A stretch of DNA of 64,000 bases, from contig JAURWC010000023.1 in assembly GCA_030655135.1 (NCBI GenBank), positions 1-64,000 on the forward strand, written 5' to 3'. Made by a program: the position numbers and the translations under genes. A model generated the notes under the pieces. That model was given only the letters and a program-made list of their open reading frames with translations. It was not told the DNA's origin and searched no databases. The stretch comes from Hyphomicrobiaceae bacterium. Lineage in GTDB: Bacteria; Pseudomonadota; Alphaproteobacteria; Rhizobiales; Hyphomicrobiaceae. The stretch's first letter is position 1. Each line of letters begins with the position of its first letter. This document shows positions 27,685 through 36,466 of this stretch, piece by piece.

Positions 27685-27872
27685 CGTCGTCCTCGTAACA
27701 GGTGTTGCGGTCGATCCGGCGTCGGGCGTAGCACGTGATGTTCACCCATTCCAGCCCGCGCCCCTTCAGGTTCTGGCGCCCATTCGGCAAGAGTTCCCGG
27801 CACATCGCGATCATTCGCCTATTGACGCGGAGGGATACGGGTTCTAGCGGAAAGCGCCAATCAGGAACCCGG

Positions 27873-29306
27873 ATGAACGCTACAGTCCGCGCTGCCGTCT
27901 CCCGCAACACCGTGCCGCTCATCGTGGCCACGGCGCTGTTCATGCAATCACTGGACGCCACCGTCCTGTCGACGGCGTTGCCGGAAATCGCCCGCGACTT
28001 CGACGCCAATCCCATCCATCTGAAGCTGGCTGTCACCACGTACCTGCTGGCATTGGCGATCTTCATTCCGGCCTCCAGCTGGGTTGCCGACCGCTACGGC
28101 GCCAAGACCGTCTTCCGCTGGGCCATGGCAGTCTTCGCCCTTGGGTCCATCTGCTGTGCCTTGTCGAACGGACTGATGGAACTCGTCGCCGCGCGCGCCC
28201 TGCAGGGCATGGGCGGAGCCATGATGGTTCCCGTGGGCCGCATCGTCGTGTTGCGCGCCATCCCCAAGAACGAACTCGTCGGCGCTCTCGCCTGGCTGAC
28301 GATGCCCGCCCTGATCGGGCCGGTCATGGGTCCTCCGCTCGGCGGCTTTCTCACGACGTATTTCGATTGGCGATATATCTTCTGGATCAACATTCCGATC
28401 GCCGTGCTCGGCATCTGGTTGATCACCCGCTTCATCCCTGAAGGCGAACCACAGGAAGCCGGCGCGTTCGACACGACAGGATTTCTGCTGCTCGGCCCTG
28501 GACTGGCCGCGTTTCTCACCGGGGCGACAATCGCCGGCCTCGGCCTGCTGGATCCCATCACCAACGTCCTCGTCATGGGCATCGGTGCGCTGCTGGTTAC
28601 GCTTTACGTGCGCCACGCTCTGCGTAGTGCCGCACCGATCATCGACTTGCGGCTGCTGTCGATCCCCACCTTCCGTGCCAGCGTCACGGGCGGACTGATG
28701 TTCCGCATCGGCATCGGCGCGTTTCCGTTCCTGCTGCCGCTGATGTTCCAGCTCGGCTTCGGCATGACGCCGTTCCAATCCGGCTGCCTCACGCTCGCCA
28801 GCGGCGCCGGCGCGCTGCTGATGAAACTGCTGGCACCCGCCATCCTGCGCCAGTTCGGCTACCGGCCGGTGTTGGTGTTCAACGCATTGCTGGCGTCCGT
28901 TTTCATTGCCATGCCCAGCCTGTTTTCCTCGGCCACCCCATGGCTCGTCATCATGGGCTCGCTACTCATCGGCGGCTTCCTGCGTTCGCTGCAATTCACT
29001 TCGATCAACTCGATCGCCTATGCCGACATCGGTCCCGACAAGCTGAGCCGCGCCGCCGGTTTTGTGGCAGTGCTGCAGGAACTCTCCGGTACGATCGGTG
29101 TCGCCGTCGCCGCGCTCGGCCTGGAACTGCTGCAACACTGGGACGGCCGCGCGGCCATCGACGCGTCGCATTTCCCGCCGGTGTTCGCCGGCATCGCGCT
29201 GCTTTCGGCACTTTCTGTCCTGATCTTCATGCGGTTGCCCAAAGATGCAGGGCGCGAAATGCTCACCAAGGACCTGGTAAAAACGCCCGCCGAACCGGTG
29301 GTGTGA
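27873..29306 (+). CDS. MFS drug exporter, DHA2/EmrB type
   Basis: 477 aa with about 14 membrane helices. FMQSLDATVLSTALPEIARD is the typical DHA2 helix-1 motif, and WVADRYGAKTVFRWAMAVFA is motif A. Helix 5 has LIGPVMGPPLGGFL (antiporter motif C) and YIFWINIPIAVLG follows. It should expel drugs or other compounds by proton antiport. It lacks an EmrA partner. The ATG at 27873 follows AGGA; earlier in-frame codons are not plausible. Divergent from fumC. Confidence 0.92.
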   Translation: MNATVRAAVSRNTVPLIVATALFMQSLDATVLSTALPEIARDFDANPIHLKLAVTTYLLALAIFIPASSWVADRYGAKTVFRWAMAVFALGSICCALSNGLMELVAARALQGMGGAMMVPVGRIVVLRAIPKNELVGALAWLTMPALIGPVMGPPLGGFLTTYFDWRYIFWINIPIAVLGIWLITRFIPEGEPQEAGAFDTTGFLLLGPGLAAFLTGATIAGLGLLDPITNVLVMGIGALLVTLYVRHALRSAAPIIDLRLLSIPTFRASVTGGLMFRIGIGAFPFLLPLMFQLGFGMTPFQSGCLTLASGAGALLMKLLAPAILRQFGYRPVLVFNALLASVFIAMPSLFSSATPWLVIMGSLLIGGFLRSLQFTSINSIAYADIGPDKLSRAAGFVAVLQELSGTIGVAVAALGLELLQHWDGRAAIDASHFPPVFAGIALLSALSVLIFMRLPKDAGREMLTKDLVKTPAEPVV

Positions 29307-29419
29307 CGCGCGCCCCGACCGGTTCGATTAACCAGCCCAGCACGATCCCGATCTGACGCAGAGTTTTGGCCCCGAATTTGGATCGTGCTCGCACTCGTCC
29401 AGCGTTCGGGTGCCCGCGT

Positions 29420-29815
29420 ATGATTAAGCTTCTCAAGCGTACCGTTTTGGGTTTGGCCGTTGCCGCAGCAGCGTTCACTAATTCTCCGCATGCAAACGCG
29501 GCGCGCGACTTGGTCGCGCAAGCCGGCAGCGGCATCGAGATTGTCGTGATCGAAGTCAACGGCTGCAAATACTGCCCCCTGTTCCGGCAATCCGTCGTGC
29601 CGGCCTACGCGGCCACGCCGCGCGCCCGCGACGTGCCGATCCGTTTCATCGACATCAACGCTGAAGGTGCCGACCGCCTCAAGTTGAAGTCCCCTATCGC
29701 GACAGTCCCGACGTCCGTGGTCATGCGCAACCACGTCGAGGTCGGCCGCATCGAAGGCTTCGTCGGCGCTGAAGACTTCGCCCGGCTCATTTCGTCCCTC
29801 CTGGCCTCGCAATAG
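29420..29815 (+). CDS. Exported thioredoxin-like protein
   Basis: 131 aa. A signal peptide (MIKLLKRTVLGLAVAAAAFT, cleavage near ANA) precedes a short thioredoxin fold with the active-site CKYC in VIEVNGCKYCPLFR, the cis-Pro segment VPTSVVM, and RIEGFVGAEDF. It resembles SoxW-type or DsbE-like periplasmic thioredoxins. It may serve in disulfide reduction of exported proteins. The TRAP binding protein gene follows after 80 nt on the same strand. Confidence 0.78.
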   Translation: MIKLLKRTVLGLAVAAAAFTNSPHANAARDLVAQAGSGIEIVVIEVNGCKYCPLFRQSVVPAYAATPRARDVPIRFIDINAEGADRLKLKSPIATVPTSVVMRNHVEVGRIEGFVGAEDFARLISSLLASQ

Positions 29816-29895
29816 CTCGACCTTTCCAGCGTTGTCTTCGCTGGCAAGTTAGGCTTTGATGCTGTCTCAGCCATGTCGCGCTGAGGGGACAAGCC

Positions 29896-30987
29896 ATGGA
29901 TCGCCGCGATTTCATCAAGAGCACCGGTGTTGCAGCCGCAGCGATCGCCGCAGGCACCACCAGCGCCGTCGCTCAAGCACCAGCCTCGCCTGCAGCCCCG
30001 GCAATCCATGCTGCGCCCGCCGCCAGAGAACTGCGCGTCGCGTCTGCCTGGCCGCAAACCGGCCGCGGTTTCGATGACAGCGCCCACCGGCTCGCACAGG
30101 CGATCGCCACGCTCAGCGGCGGCCGCTATCGCCTCACGTTTTCGCCGAGCCCAGACGGCCTTAGCGCCCTGACGTCCGGCAAGGCCGATCTTTATCATGG
30201 CTCCGGCCACGACTTTCTCGCTCTCGATCGCGCTTTTGCATTCTTCGCCGGCTTGCCCGGAAACGCAGCCGTACGGCCAACGTACCTCCACGCCTGGCTG
30301 ATGGCCGGCGGGGGCCAATCGCTATGGGATGATCTCTCGGCGCCGCACGGCTTCAAGCCGTTCTTCGCCGGCCACTCCGGCGCGCGCGCCAAGCTTTGGT
30401 CACGTGCGCCCGTTGCCAACCTCGCAGACCTGCAGGGCCGGCGCATCGCGGCAACGGGCCTTGGCGTCGACGTCGTGCGGGACTTGGGTGCAGAAGCGGT
30501 GACGTTGCCCCCGGCGGACCTGGCTGGCGCGCTAGCAGATGGCCGCGTCGACGCGGTGGAATGGGGCGGCACGATCGCGGCCTTTGGCTGCGACCTGCAT
30601 CGCCACGCACGTCATTGCCTGCGCCCGGGCCTGTCGCGTAGTGGCTTCACCGCGGTATTGGCCGTTCGCTCGGCGCTCTGGTCCAGCATATCTGCAGTAG
30701 ACCAAGCGATCTTTGCGGCGGCCGCATCTCAGGAACTGAACACTGTGGTCGCCGAAAGCCTTGTCATCTCGGCGCGCCTGCGCACGTCGATGACCGAACG
30801 CGATGGCGTGGCCTTCGCCGGAATGCCGCCCGACGTGACGGCTGCAGCTGGCAAAGCAGCCGAACGAGCCATTGCAGCGATCGCGTCCGCATCGCCTGCA
30901 GCCGCACGTATTCACGCCAGCTATACGGCCTTCCGCTCGGGCCTTCCCGCAGTGCGGCGCAGGCGCACCAATACACCCATTGCCTAG
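29896..30987 (+). CDS. TRAP-type substrate-binding protein (orphan)
   Basis: 363 aa with a twin-arginine signal (MDRRDFIKSTGVAAAAIAAG). The body follows the DctP/mannitol-type TRAP receptor pattern: LRVASAWPQTGRGFDDSAHRL, GKADLYHGSGHDFLAL, LQGRRIAATGLGVDVVRDLG and DGRVDAVEWGG. Such proteins capture acids or keto acids for a DctQM permease. No permease genes lie here, so it is an orphan receptor or shares a permease elsewhere. The stop is followed at once by a 7-bp hairpin with a GCAA loop (30984-31001). Confidence 0.75.
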   Translation: MDRRDFIKSTGVAAAAIAAGTTSAVAQAPASPAAPAIHAAPAARELRVASAWPQTGRGFDDSAHRLAQAIATLSGGRYRLTFSPSPDGLSALTSGKADLYHGSGHDFLALDRAFAFFAGLPGNAAVRPTYLHAWLMAGGGQSLWDDLSAPHGFKPFFAGHSGARAKLWSRAPVANLADLQGRRIAATGLGVDVVRDLGAEAVTLPPADLAGALADGRVDAVEWGGTIAAFGCDLHRHARHCLRPGLSRSGFTAVLAVRSALWSSISAVDQAIFAAAASQELNTVVAESLVISARLRTSMTERDGVAFAGMPPDVTAAAGKAAERAIAAIASASPAAARIHASYTAFRSGLPAVRRRRTNTPIA

Positions 30988-31001
30988 CGCGCAAGCGCTA
31001 G
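30984..31001 (+). terminator. Small hairpin at the end of the TRAP receptor gene
   Basis: CTAGCGC-GCAA-GCGCTAG, a perfect 7-bp stem with a GNRA tetraloop that includes the stop codon. Only a poor T-run follows, so it may be a 3'-end stabiliser instead of a terminator. Confidence 0.4.
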
Positions 31002-31042
31002 TTGCTATATCGAAGAAGCTGTTATTCAGCTCTAAATCCGCT

Positions 31043-31068
31043 GGAATCGCGGCTAAACTCCCCTCGTT
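31043..31068 (+). promoter_or_regulatory. Probable EcfG general-stress promoter before the DUF2853 gene
   Basis: GGAAT at 31043-31047, a 17-bp spacer, then CGTT at 31065-31068. The alphaproteobacterial EcfG consensus is GGAAC-N16/17-CGTT; the -35 has one change. It lies 42 bp before the start codon. Confidence 0.5.
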
Positions 31069-31109
31069 TGCAAACCGCAACCTGCGCACTGAATGGGAGC
31101 TAGAGGCCA

Positions 31110-31430
31110 ATGAGCATCGACTATTCTGCAGATGTGAAACGCTATGCGGCAGCTGCTGACGAGAACGCCGTCGCGGGCATCGTCAAGCATTTGGGTATTG
31201 CACTCAAAAGTGCTGATGCGTCGCTTGTGTCGTGCTCCAGCAAGGATGAACTGGAGCGCATTCGCGAAAGCTGGCTCAAGAAAAAATTGCAGCTGACCCA
31301 GGACGATGCCGAACTGGATAAAGGCATCAAGGCCGTTTGTGAAAAGATGAAGGCCGATCACAGCAAGCAACGCGTGACGTTCTATTACCTGCTGGCAGAC
31401 CACTACGGCAAAGTCTCTGCTCTCGCGTGA
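31110..31430 (+). CDS. DUF2853 family protein
   Basis: 106 aa, all-helical, matching the DUF2853 pattern: SLVSCSSKDELERIRESWLK, KKLQLTQDDAELDKGIKAVC and the C-terminal RVTFYYLLADHYGK. Cytoplasmic, function unknown. An EcfG-like promoter lies directly upstream, which would make it a general stress gene. Convergent with the receiver gene downstream (18 nt between stops). Confidence 0.8.
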   Translation: MSIDYSADVKRYAAAADENAVAGIVKHLGIALKSADASLVSCSSKDELERIRESWLKKKLQLTQDDAELDKGIKAVCEKMKADHSKQRVTFYYLLADHYGKVSALA

Positions 31431-31448
31431 GCAGCGCCGGGCAGCCAA

Positions 31449-31904
31449 TTATCTGGCGTGGTGTCCCGAGGCGTTGTTCCGGCCCGCCATCAAGAGAGCC
31501 GGCGGCGTCAGCAACTGGGACAGCACCTCTTCGACGTCCTCGACAATGTAGGGTTTTCTAAGCAGCGGCACGTGCCGCAGACGCGGCGCGATGTCCTGCG
31601 GGCCAAACCCCGTTGCAAGAACGATAGGCACGCCCTTAGTGATCAACGCGTCAGCCACGGCGTCGACCGGCTTGTCGTGCAGCCAGTAATCAAGAAAGGC
31701 GACATCCGCCCGCGCCTGCTGAGCCAGGCACATGGCAGCACTCGCCTCGGACGCGCTTCCCACGACCTCGCACCCCATATCTGTCAGGATATCTTGAAGC
31801 GCCAGGCTAACGAGCCCGTCGTCCTCGGCCACAAGCACTCGCAGCCCACTGAACCGCTCATTGGCCGGGCGCGAGCTTGTCGCGGCAAAATTGCTTGGCC
31901 TCAT
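31449..31904 (-). CDS. Single-domain response regulator
   Basis: 151 aa. A receiver domain starts near residue 17 (LRVLVAEDDGLVSLALQDIL) with the acidic pair, phospho-acceptor Asp in VAFLDYWLHDKPV, Thr in VLATGFG and Lys in LLRKPYIVEDV. No output domain, only a short tail (RNNASGHHAR). This is the form common in Rhizobiales as stand-alone regulators. The Met at 31904 was preferred; 31922 is also possible. The divergent RHH-like gene has an EcfG promoter, so this locus may be part of stress signalling. Confidence 0.82.
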   Translation of the reverse strand: MRPSNFAATSSRPANERFSGLRVLVAEDDGLVSLALQDILTDMGCEVVGSASEASAAMCLAQQARADVAFLDYWLHDKPVDAVADALITKGVPIVLATGFGPQDIAPRLRHVPLLRKPYIVEDVEEVLSQLLTPPALLMAGRNNASGHHAR

Positions 31905-32028
31905 GAAACCTGTCCTTTGCATTCGGACGGCGTGATCCGACCATCCTCAAATTAGGACTTTCCTGTTTGCTTTCCTACGGTTGCTTACACAATTGACCTC
32001 CACTGAGCTATGCACGAACTAGGCACAA

Positions 32029-32054
32029 GGAACTTATATTGCGCATTGTGCGTT
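32029..32054 (+). promoter_or_regulatory. EcfG-type general-stress promoter (exact consensus)
   Basis: GGAAC (32029-32033), 17-bp spacer, CGTT (32051-32054): a perfect match to the EcfG consensus of alphaproteobacteria. It lies 45 bp before the small RHH-like gene at 32100. Confidence 0.72.
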
Positions 32055-32099
32055 ACTGAAGTAGATTGACAATTGTTAGTCTGTTTTCGGGAGGAGCCG

Positions 32100-32336
32100 A
32101 TGCAGCGGAATCGCGATGAGCGCCTTCAAATAATGTTGTCGCCACAAGAGCTTACAGCCCTTGACGACTTTCGTTACCAGTACCGCCTCCCCAGCCGGGC
32201 GGCCGCCGTGCGTGAGCTTCTGAAGCGCGGACTTGCCTCTGATCAGACCGGGCCCGTCGATCATGGATCGCGGTCAAAGGATTTCGGCGTGCTGGAAACC
32301 GGCACAGGTAGCTCCTTCGCCAACAAGAGCGAATAG
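32100..32336 (+). CDS. Small ribbon-helix-helix-like regulator
   Basis: 78 aa: MQRNRDERLQIMLSPQELTA then LDDFRYQYRLPSRAAAVREL and LKRGLASD. The pattern of a beta strand then two helices with SRAAAVRELLKRGL is common in Rhizobiales RHH-like proteins. The ribosome site GGGAGGAG is excellent, and the ATG at 32100 fits it. An exact EcfG promoter is upstream. The C-terminal 25 residues look unstructured. It could be a stress-induced DNA-binding protein. Confidence 0.75.
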   Translation: MQRNRDERLQIMLSPQELTALDDFRYQYRLPSRAAAVRELLKRGLASDQTGPVDHGSRSKDFGVLETGTGSSFANKSE

Positions 32337-32467
32337 GGCGCCCAGTTCTCACGGCTGCCTGCTGTCAGACACCTAACCGGCAGTTCATTTGCAGGCCGAA
32401 ACGAAGCATGCGACCCTGTTGCTCGAGTCGCGCGATTCATCGTGCGTCACGGCCGAGGTTGATGCGG

Positions 32468-35400
32468 ATGGCCAAGCGCCAGGCGAGCCTTAGCGACAAA
32501 TTCGATCTTGCCGAGACGCGACAGCTTCTCACCGGCACGCAAGCCGTCGTGCGCCTGATGCTGATGCAGAAGGCCCGCGACGAGGCAGCAGGGTTGGCGA
32601 CAGCTGGCTACGTTACCGGTTACCGCGGCTCGCCCATTGCCTCGCTTGAGGCCGCCTTCCAGCGCGAAGCTGCACTCCTGACATCCCGCAGCATTCGTTT
32701 CCAGCCCGGCCTCAATGAGGATTTAGCCGCTACGGCCGTCTGGGGGACGCAACAGGCCGAACTGCGCGGCGAAGGCAAGTTCGACGGCGTCTTCGCCATT
32801 TGGTATGGCAAAGGCCCGGGCGTCGATCGCTCCGGCGACGCGTTTCGCCACGCCAATCACGCCGGCACATCCCGGCACGGCGGCGTCCTGGCCCTGATGG
32901 GCGACGACCACACCTGCGAAAGCTCCACCAGCGCGCATCAATCTGAGTTCGCCTTCGTCGACGCGATGATGCCGATCCTCAATCCCGCCGGCGTGCAGGA
33001 AATCCTCGACTACGGCGTCATCGGCCTGGCGCTGTCGCGATACGCGGGCGTCTGGGTTGGTCTCAAATGCGTGAAGGACAACATCGAAAGCACCGCGACG
33101 GTCGACGGCCGCTTGGACCGGGTTGCCATCAAGCTCCCCGCCAGTTCGGACTTCCAGATGCCGGCCAGCGGCCTCAACATTCGCCGCGGTGACACGGCCT
33201 TGGCCAAAGAGGCGCGCCTGCACGATTACAAACGCCCGGCCATCCTTGCTTTCTCGCGCGCCAACGCCCTCGACCGCATCGAGCTGAGCGGCGGCGCAAA
33301 TCCCAAGATCGGGATTATCTCTACCGGCAAGAGCTACCTCGACACGCGCCAAGCCCTCGACGAACTCGGCATCGACGAGGTTCGCGCCGCCACCCTCGGC
33401 CTGCGCCTGATGAAGATCGCCATGCCCTGGCCACTCGAACCGCGTGGCATCGAACGTTTTGCCAAAGGCCTCGATCTCATCCTCGTCATTGAGGAAAAGC
33501 GCGCGCTCATCGAGACGCAGGTCAAGGAGCAACTCTTCGACACGGCAGACCGCCCCGCTGTGCTGGGCAAGAAGGACGAAGCTGGGCGATGGCTCTTTCC
33601 TGCCAAAGGCGCACTCGATCCGCTCGACATCGTTGTGACGATCGGCGACCGCCTCCTTGCCGCCACGCCTGACGCGGCCCTTGCGCAGCGTGTCGCCGAA
33701 TTGAAGTCGCTCATCACCGCGCGCCCTACCGGCGCCGACGCCTTCCCGCGCACGCCGCACTTCTGCGCCGGCTGCCCGCACAATACGTCGACCGTTGTGC
33801 CGGAGGGCTCCCACGCCTACGCCGGCATCGGCTGCCACTACATGGCGCTGTGGATGGATCGCGAGACAGAGGGCTTTACCCAGATGGGCGGCGAGGGCGC
33901 CAACTGGATCGGCGAAGCGCCGTTCTCGACACGCGGCCACGTGTTCCAGAACCTCGGCGACGGCACGTACATTCACTCCGGCTCGCTCGCCATCCGCGCC
34001 GCAGTCGCCGCCGGCACGACCATGACGTTCAAGATCCTTTACAACGACGCCGTCGCGATGACGGGTGGCCAGAAGCTCGACGGCGGCCTCACCGTGCAGC
34101 AGATGGCAGCCCAGGTGCTGGCTGAAGGCGTCTCCCGCCTCGACATCGTTACAGACGAACCCGGCAAATACGGCGCGAGCGCTTTTCCGCCTGGCGTGCG
34201 CGTCCATCATCGCCGCGATCTGGCTTTCGTTCAGCGCACGTTGGCGGAAACATCCGGTGTGTCGGCCCTGATCTTCGACCAGACGTGCGCGGCCGAGAAA
34301 CGCCGCCGCCGCAAGCGCGGCACGATGCCTAACCCCGACATGCGCGTCGTCATCAACGCCGCCGTTTGCGAGGGATGCGGCGACTGCGGCGTCAAATCGA
34401 ACTGCATCGCCATCCAACCGCTGGAAACAGATCTCGGCCGCAAGCGCACGATCGATCAGTCGGCCTGCAACAAGGACCTGTCGTGCCAGGACGGCTTCTG
34501 CCCGAGCTTCGTCACGCTGCACGGCGCCAAGGTGCGCCGCCCGGAAAAGGTCCAACTCTCTGCCGACAACAGCCCCGACGACATAATCACCCGCCTTCCC
34601 ACGCCCAAACTTCCCGATCTGCGCCGGCCATACGCCATTCTCGTAACTGGCGTCGGCGGCACCGGCGTCGTCACGATCTCAGCTGTCTTGGCGCAGGCAG
34701 CCCACATTGCCGGCCGCGGCTTCGGATCCATCGACGTAACGGGCCTGGCACAGAAGGGCGGCGCCGTTGCCTGTCACATGCGCATTGCGGAGCGTCCGGA
34801 AGACATCCACGCCATCCGCGTCGGCACGGCGCACGCCGACTTGATCCTTGGCGGCGATCTGGTGGTAACGGCAGGCAACAAAATTCTCGACGCGCTCCGT
34901 CCGGGACACACCGCCGTGGTGTACTCCACATACGAGTTGATGACTGGCCCGTTCGCACGCGATCCATCGCTCGAAGTGCCCGGTGCCGCTCTGCGCGCCG
35001 CTATCGAAACGCGAGCCGCCGGCGCACCGCTGGCCGCCATCGACGCGCACGAAATGGCCATGACCCTCTTCGGCGACAGCATCTACGCCAACATGCTGCT
35101 GTTGGGTTACGCCTACCAGGCAGGCCACGTTCCGATGCCGGCAGATGCCATCGAGCAAGCGATCGACCTCAATGGCGTCGACATCGCGCGCAATCTCGCC
35201 GCGTTCCGCTTTGGACGCCTCGCCGCCGGCGATCCTGCTGCGCTGCAGCGCCTGCTCCCCGCAAAAGAAGCGGCTGCCGCTGGTGCCCCACTGCAGACGT
35301 GGGACGCGATCGCCGCCCGCCGATCCGTGTTTCTGGCAGGCTACCAGGATCAGGCTCTGGCCTCGCACTACCTCGCACGCGTGTCGGCCGTCGCCGCGCT

Positions 35401-35953
35401 AGAAGGCGCCCGCACACCCGGACACAGCACCCTGGCCGAAACGGTGGCTGCCGCATACTTCAAACTGCTCGCCTACAAAGACGAGTACGAGGTCGCGCGT
35501 CTGTTCACCGACGGCGTTTTCGCAGACCAGTTGGATCGCGATTTCACCGGCACGCGCCGCGTCGAGTTCCACATGGCGCCGCCTCTGTTCGCCCGGCGTG
35601 ACAAGGTCACCGGGCACCCGCGCAAAATGAAATTCGGTCCCTGGCTGCTGCCGCTTCTGCGTTTCCTAGCCAAGGGCCGCCGCCTGCGCGGCACGCCGTT
35701 CGATCCATTCGGTTACACGCATGAGCGCCGCCGCGAGCGTCGCCTCATTGAAGACTACGAGATGTTACTCGACAGCTTGCCCGGCACCCTGTCACCGCAG
35801 ACGCATTCAACCTGCGTCGCGCTCGCCGCCCTTCCATTACAGATCGCCGGCTATGGTCATGTGAAAACCGCGAGCATAGAACGCGCCCGGGCCAAGCATC
35901 AAAGACTCGCCGCCCAACTGGCCGACAGCCCCGTACGTGAAGCAGCGGAGTGA
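32468..35953 (+). CDS. Indolepyruvate ferredoxin oxidoreductase, fused alpha/beta
   Basis: A 1161-aa single-chain enzyme that decarboxylates aryl-pyruvates to aryl-acetyl-CoA with ferredoxin reduction. Domains in order: an IorA-like transketolase-type part (residues about 20-620) with TPP-binding GDGTYIHSGSLAIRAAVAAG; a ferredoxin segment (about 630-690) with Cys-rich VCEGCGDCGVKSNC and DLSCQDGFC; an IorB-like gamma domain (about 720-910) with VTGVGGTGVVTISAVLAQAA; and a C-terminal DUF6537 domain (about 930-1160). The start at 32468 follows GAGG by 9 nt. It has no partner genes. The very long frame on the opposite strand is an artefact of GC-rich codons. Confidence 0.93.
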   Translation: MAKRQASLSDKFDLAETRQLLTGTQAVVRLMLMQKARDEAAGLATAGYVTGYRGSPIASLEAAFQREAALLTSRSIRFQPGLNEDLAATAVWGTQQAELRGEGKFDGVFAIWYGKGPGVDRSGDAFRHANHAGTSRHGGVLALMGDDHTCESSTSAHQSEFAFVDAMMPILNPAGVQEILDYGVIGLALSRYAGVWVGLKCVKDNIESTATVDGRLDRVAIKLPASSDFQMPASGLNIRRGDTALAKEARLHDYKRPAILAFSRANALDRIELSGGANPKIGIISTGKSYLDTRQALDELGIDEVRAATLGLRLMKIAMPWPLEPRGIERFAKGLDLILVIEEKRALIETQVKEQLFDTADRPAVLGKKDEAGRWLFPAKGALDPLDIVVTIGDRLLAATPDAALAQRVAELKSLITARPTGADAFPRTPHFCAGCPHNTSTVVPEGSHAYAGIGCHYMALWMDRETEGFTQMGGEGANWIGEAPFSTRGHVFQNLGDGTYIHSGSLAIRAAVAAGTTMTFKILYNDAVAMTGGQKLDGGLTVQQMAAQVLAEGVSRLDIVTDEPGKYGASAFPPGVRVHHRRDLAFVQRTLAETSGVSALIFDQTCAAEKRRRRKRGTMPNPDMRVVINAAVCEGCGDCGVKSNCIAIQPLETDLGRKRTIDQSACNKDLSCQDGFCPSFVTLHGAKVRRPEKVQLSADNSPDDIITRLPTPKLPDLRRPYAILVTGVGGTGVVTISAVLAQAAHIAGRGFGSIDVTGLAQKGGAVACHMRIAERPEDIHAIRVGTAHADLILGGDLVVTAGNKILDALRPGHTAVVYSTYELMTGPFARDPSLEVPGAALRAAIETRAAGAPLAAIDAHEMAMTLFGDSIYANMLLLGYAYQAGHVPMPADAIEQAIDLNGVDIARNLAAFRFGRLAAGDPAALQRLLPAKEAAAAGAPLQTWDAIAARRSVFLAGYQDQALASHYLARVSAVAALEGARTPGHSTLAETVAAAYFKLLAYKDEYEVARLFTDGVFADQLDRDFTGTRRVEFHMAPPLFARRDKVTGHPRKMKFGPWLLPLLRFLAKGRRLRGTPFDPFGYTHERRRERRLIEDYEMLLDSLPGTLSPQTHSTCVALAALPLQIAGYGHVKTASIERARAKHQRLAAQLADSPVREAAE

Positions 35954-36106
35954 TGAATTATCTTAAGATCACCGCACTTTCAAAGGCTTCGCCCCATTCC
36001 GCTCACGCAATGATTGTTGAGAACGGTATGAAACCGGACTATTGTGCTGTCTCATCAGGCGTTAGGCTCGCCGGAATGAAATGGATCTGCAGGGGACGAG
36101 CACGCC

Positions 36107-36445
36107 ATGAACGCGACCTCTCTCGATGAACTGCGAGCCCAGGCGGCGAAGTCTCCGCAGGCACCAGGGGATACGCCCGTCACGCCGCCAACACTCCCCA
36201 GCGACGAGAAGATGGAGCAGATCCGCCAGCTGCTGTTCGGCGACAAGCTGGAGGCCAACGCCGGCCGCCTTGCCTCTCTGGAAGCCCGCCAGAAGGAATT
36301 TGAACAAACGGTACTGCAGCGGCTGGACGTCATATCGCAGCGTCTCGACGCGCTCTCGCGTGACGTGCTCGCCGACCGCCGCGCCGCCTTCGACGAGTTG
36401 TCGCGCGCCATGCACGATCTCGGCAATCGCGTCCGCGGCATCTAG
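36107..36445 (+). CDS. Coiled-coil protein, first gene of the GTPase/OmpA operon
   Basis: 112 aa, soluble. A Pro-rich first third (SPQAPGDTPVTPPTLPSDEK) precedes a continuous coiled coil (residues about 42-108: ASLEARQKEFEQTVLQRLDV, ISQRLDALSRDVLADRR). A short motif EQIRQLLFGD at residues about 36-46 resembles DRLKELLFDTE at the start of the next gene's product, suggesting a shared docking helix. The stop is 21 nt before the next start. Function unknown; I expect an adaptor that pairs with the cytoplasmic part of the OmpA-like protein. Confidence 0.7.
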   Translation: MNATSLDELRAQAAKSPQAPGDTPVTPPTLPSDEKMEQIRQLLFGDKLEANAGRLASLEARQKEFEQTVLQRLDVISQRLDALSRDVLADRRAAFDELSRAMHDLGNRVRGI

Positions 36446-36466
36446 CGGTACGGGAGTTATGCCGGC

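Noticed and set aside
32723-34555. A 610-codon open frame on the minus strand
   Set aside because: It lies fully inside the indolepyruvate oxidoreductase gene, has no family motifs and no ribosome site. Long antisense frames are common in GC-rich DNA.
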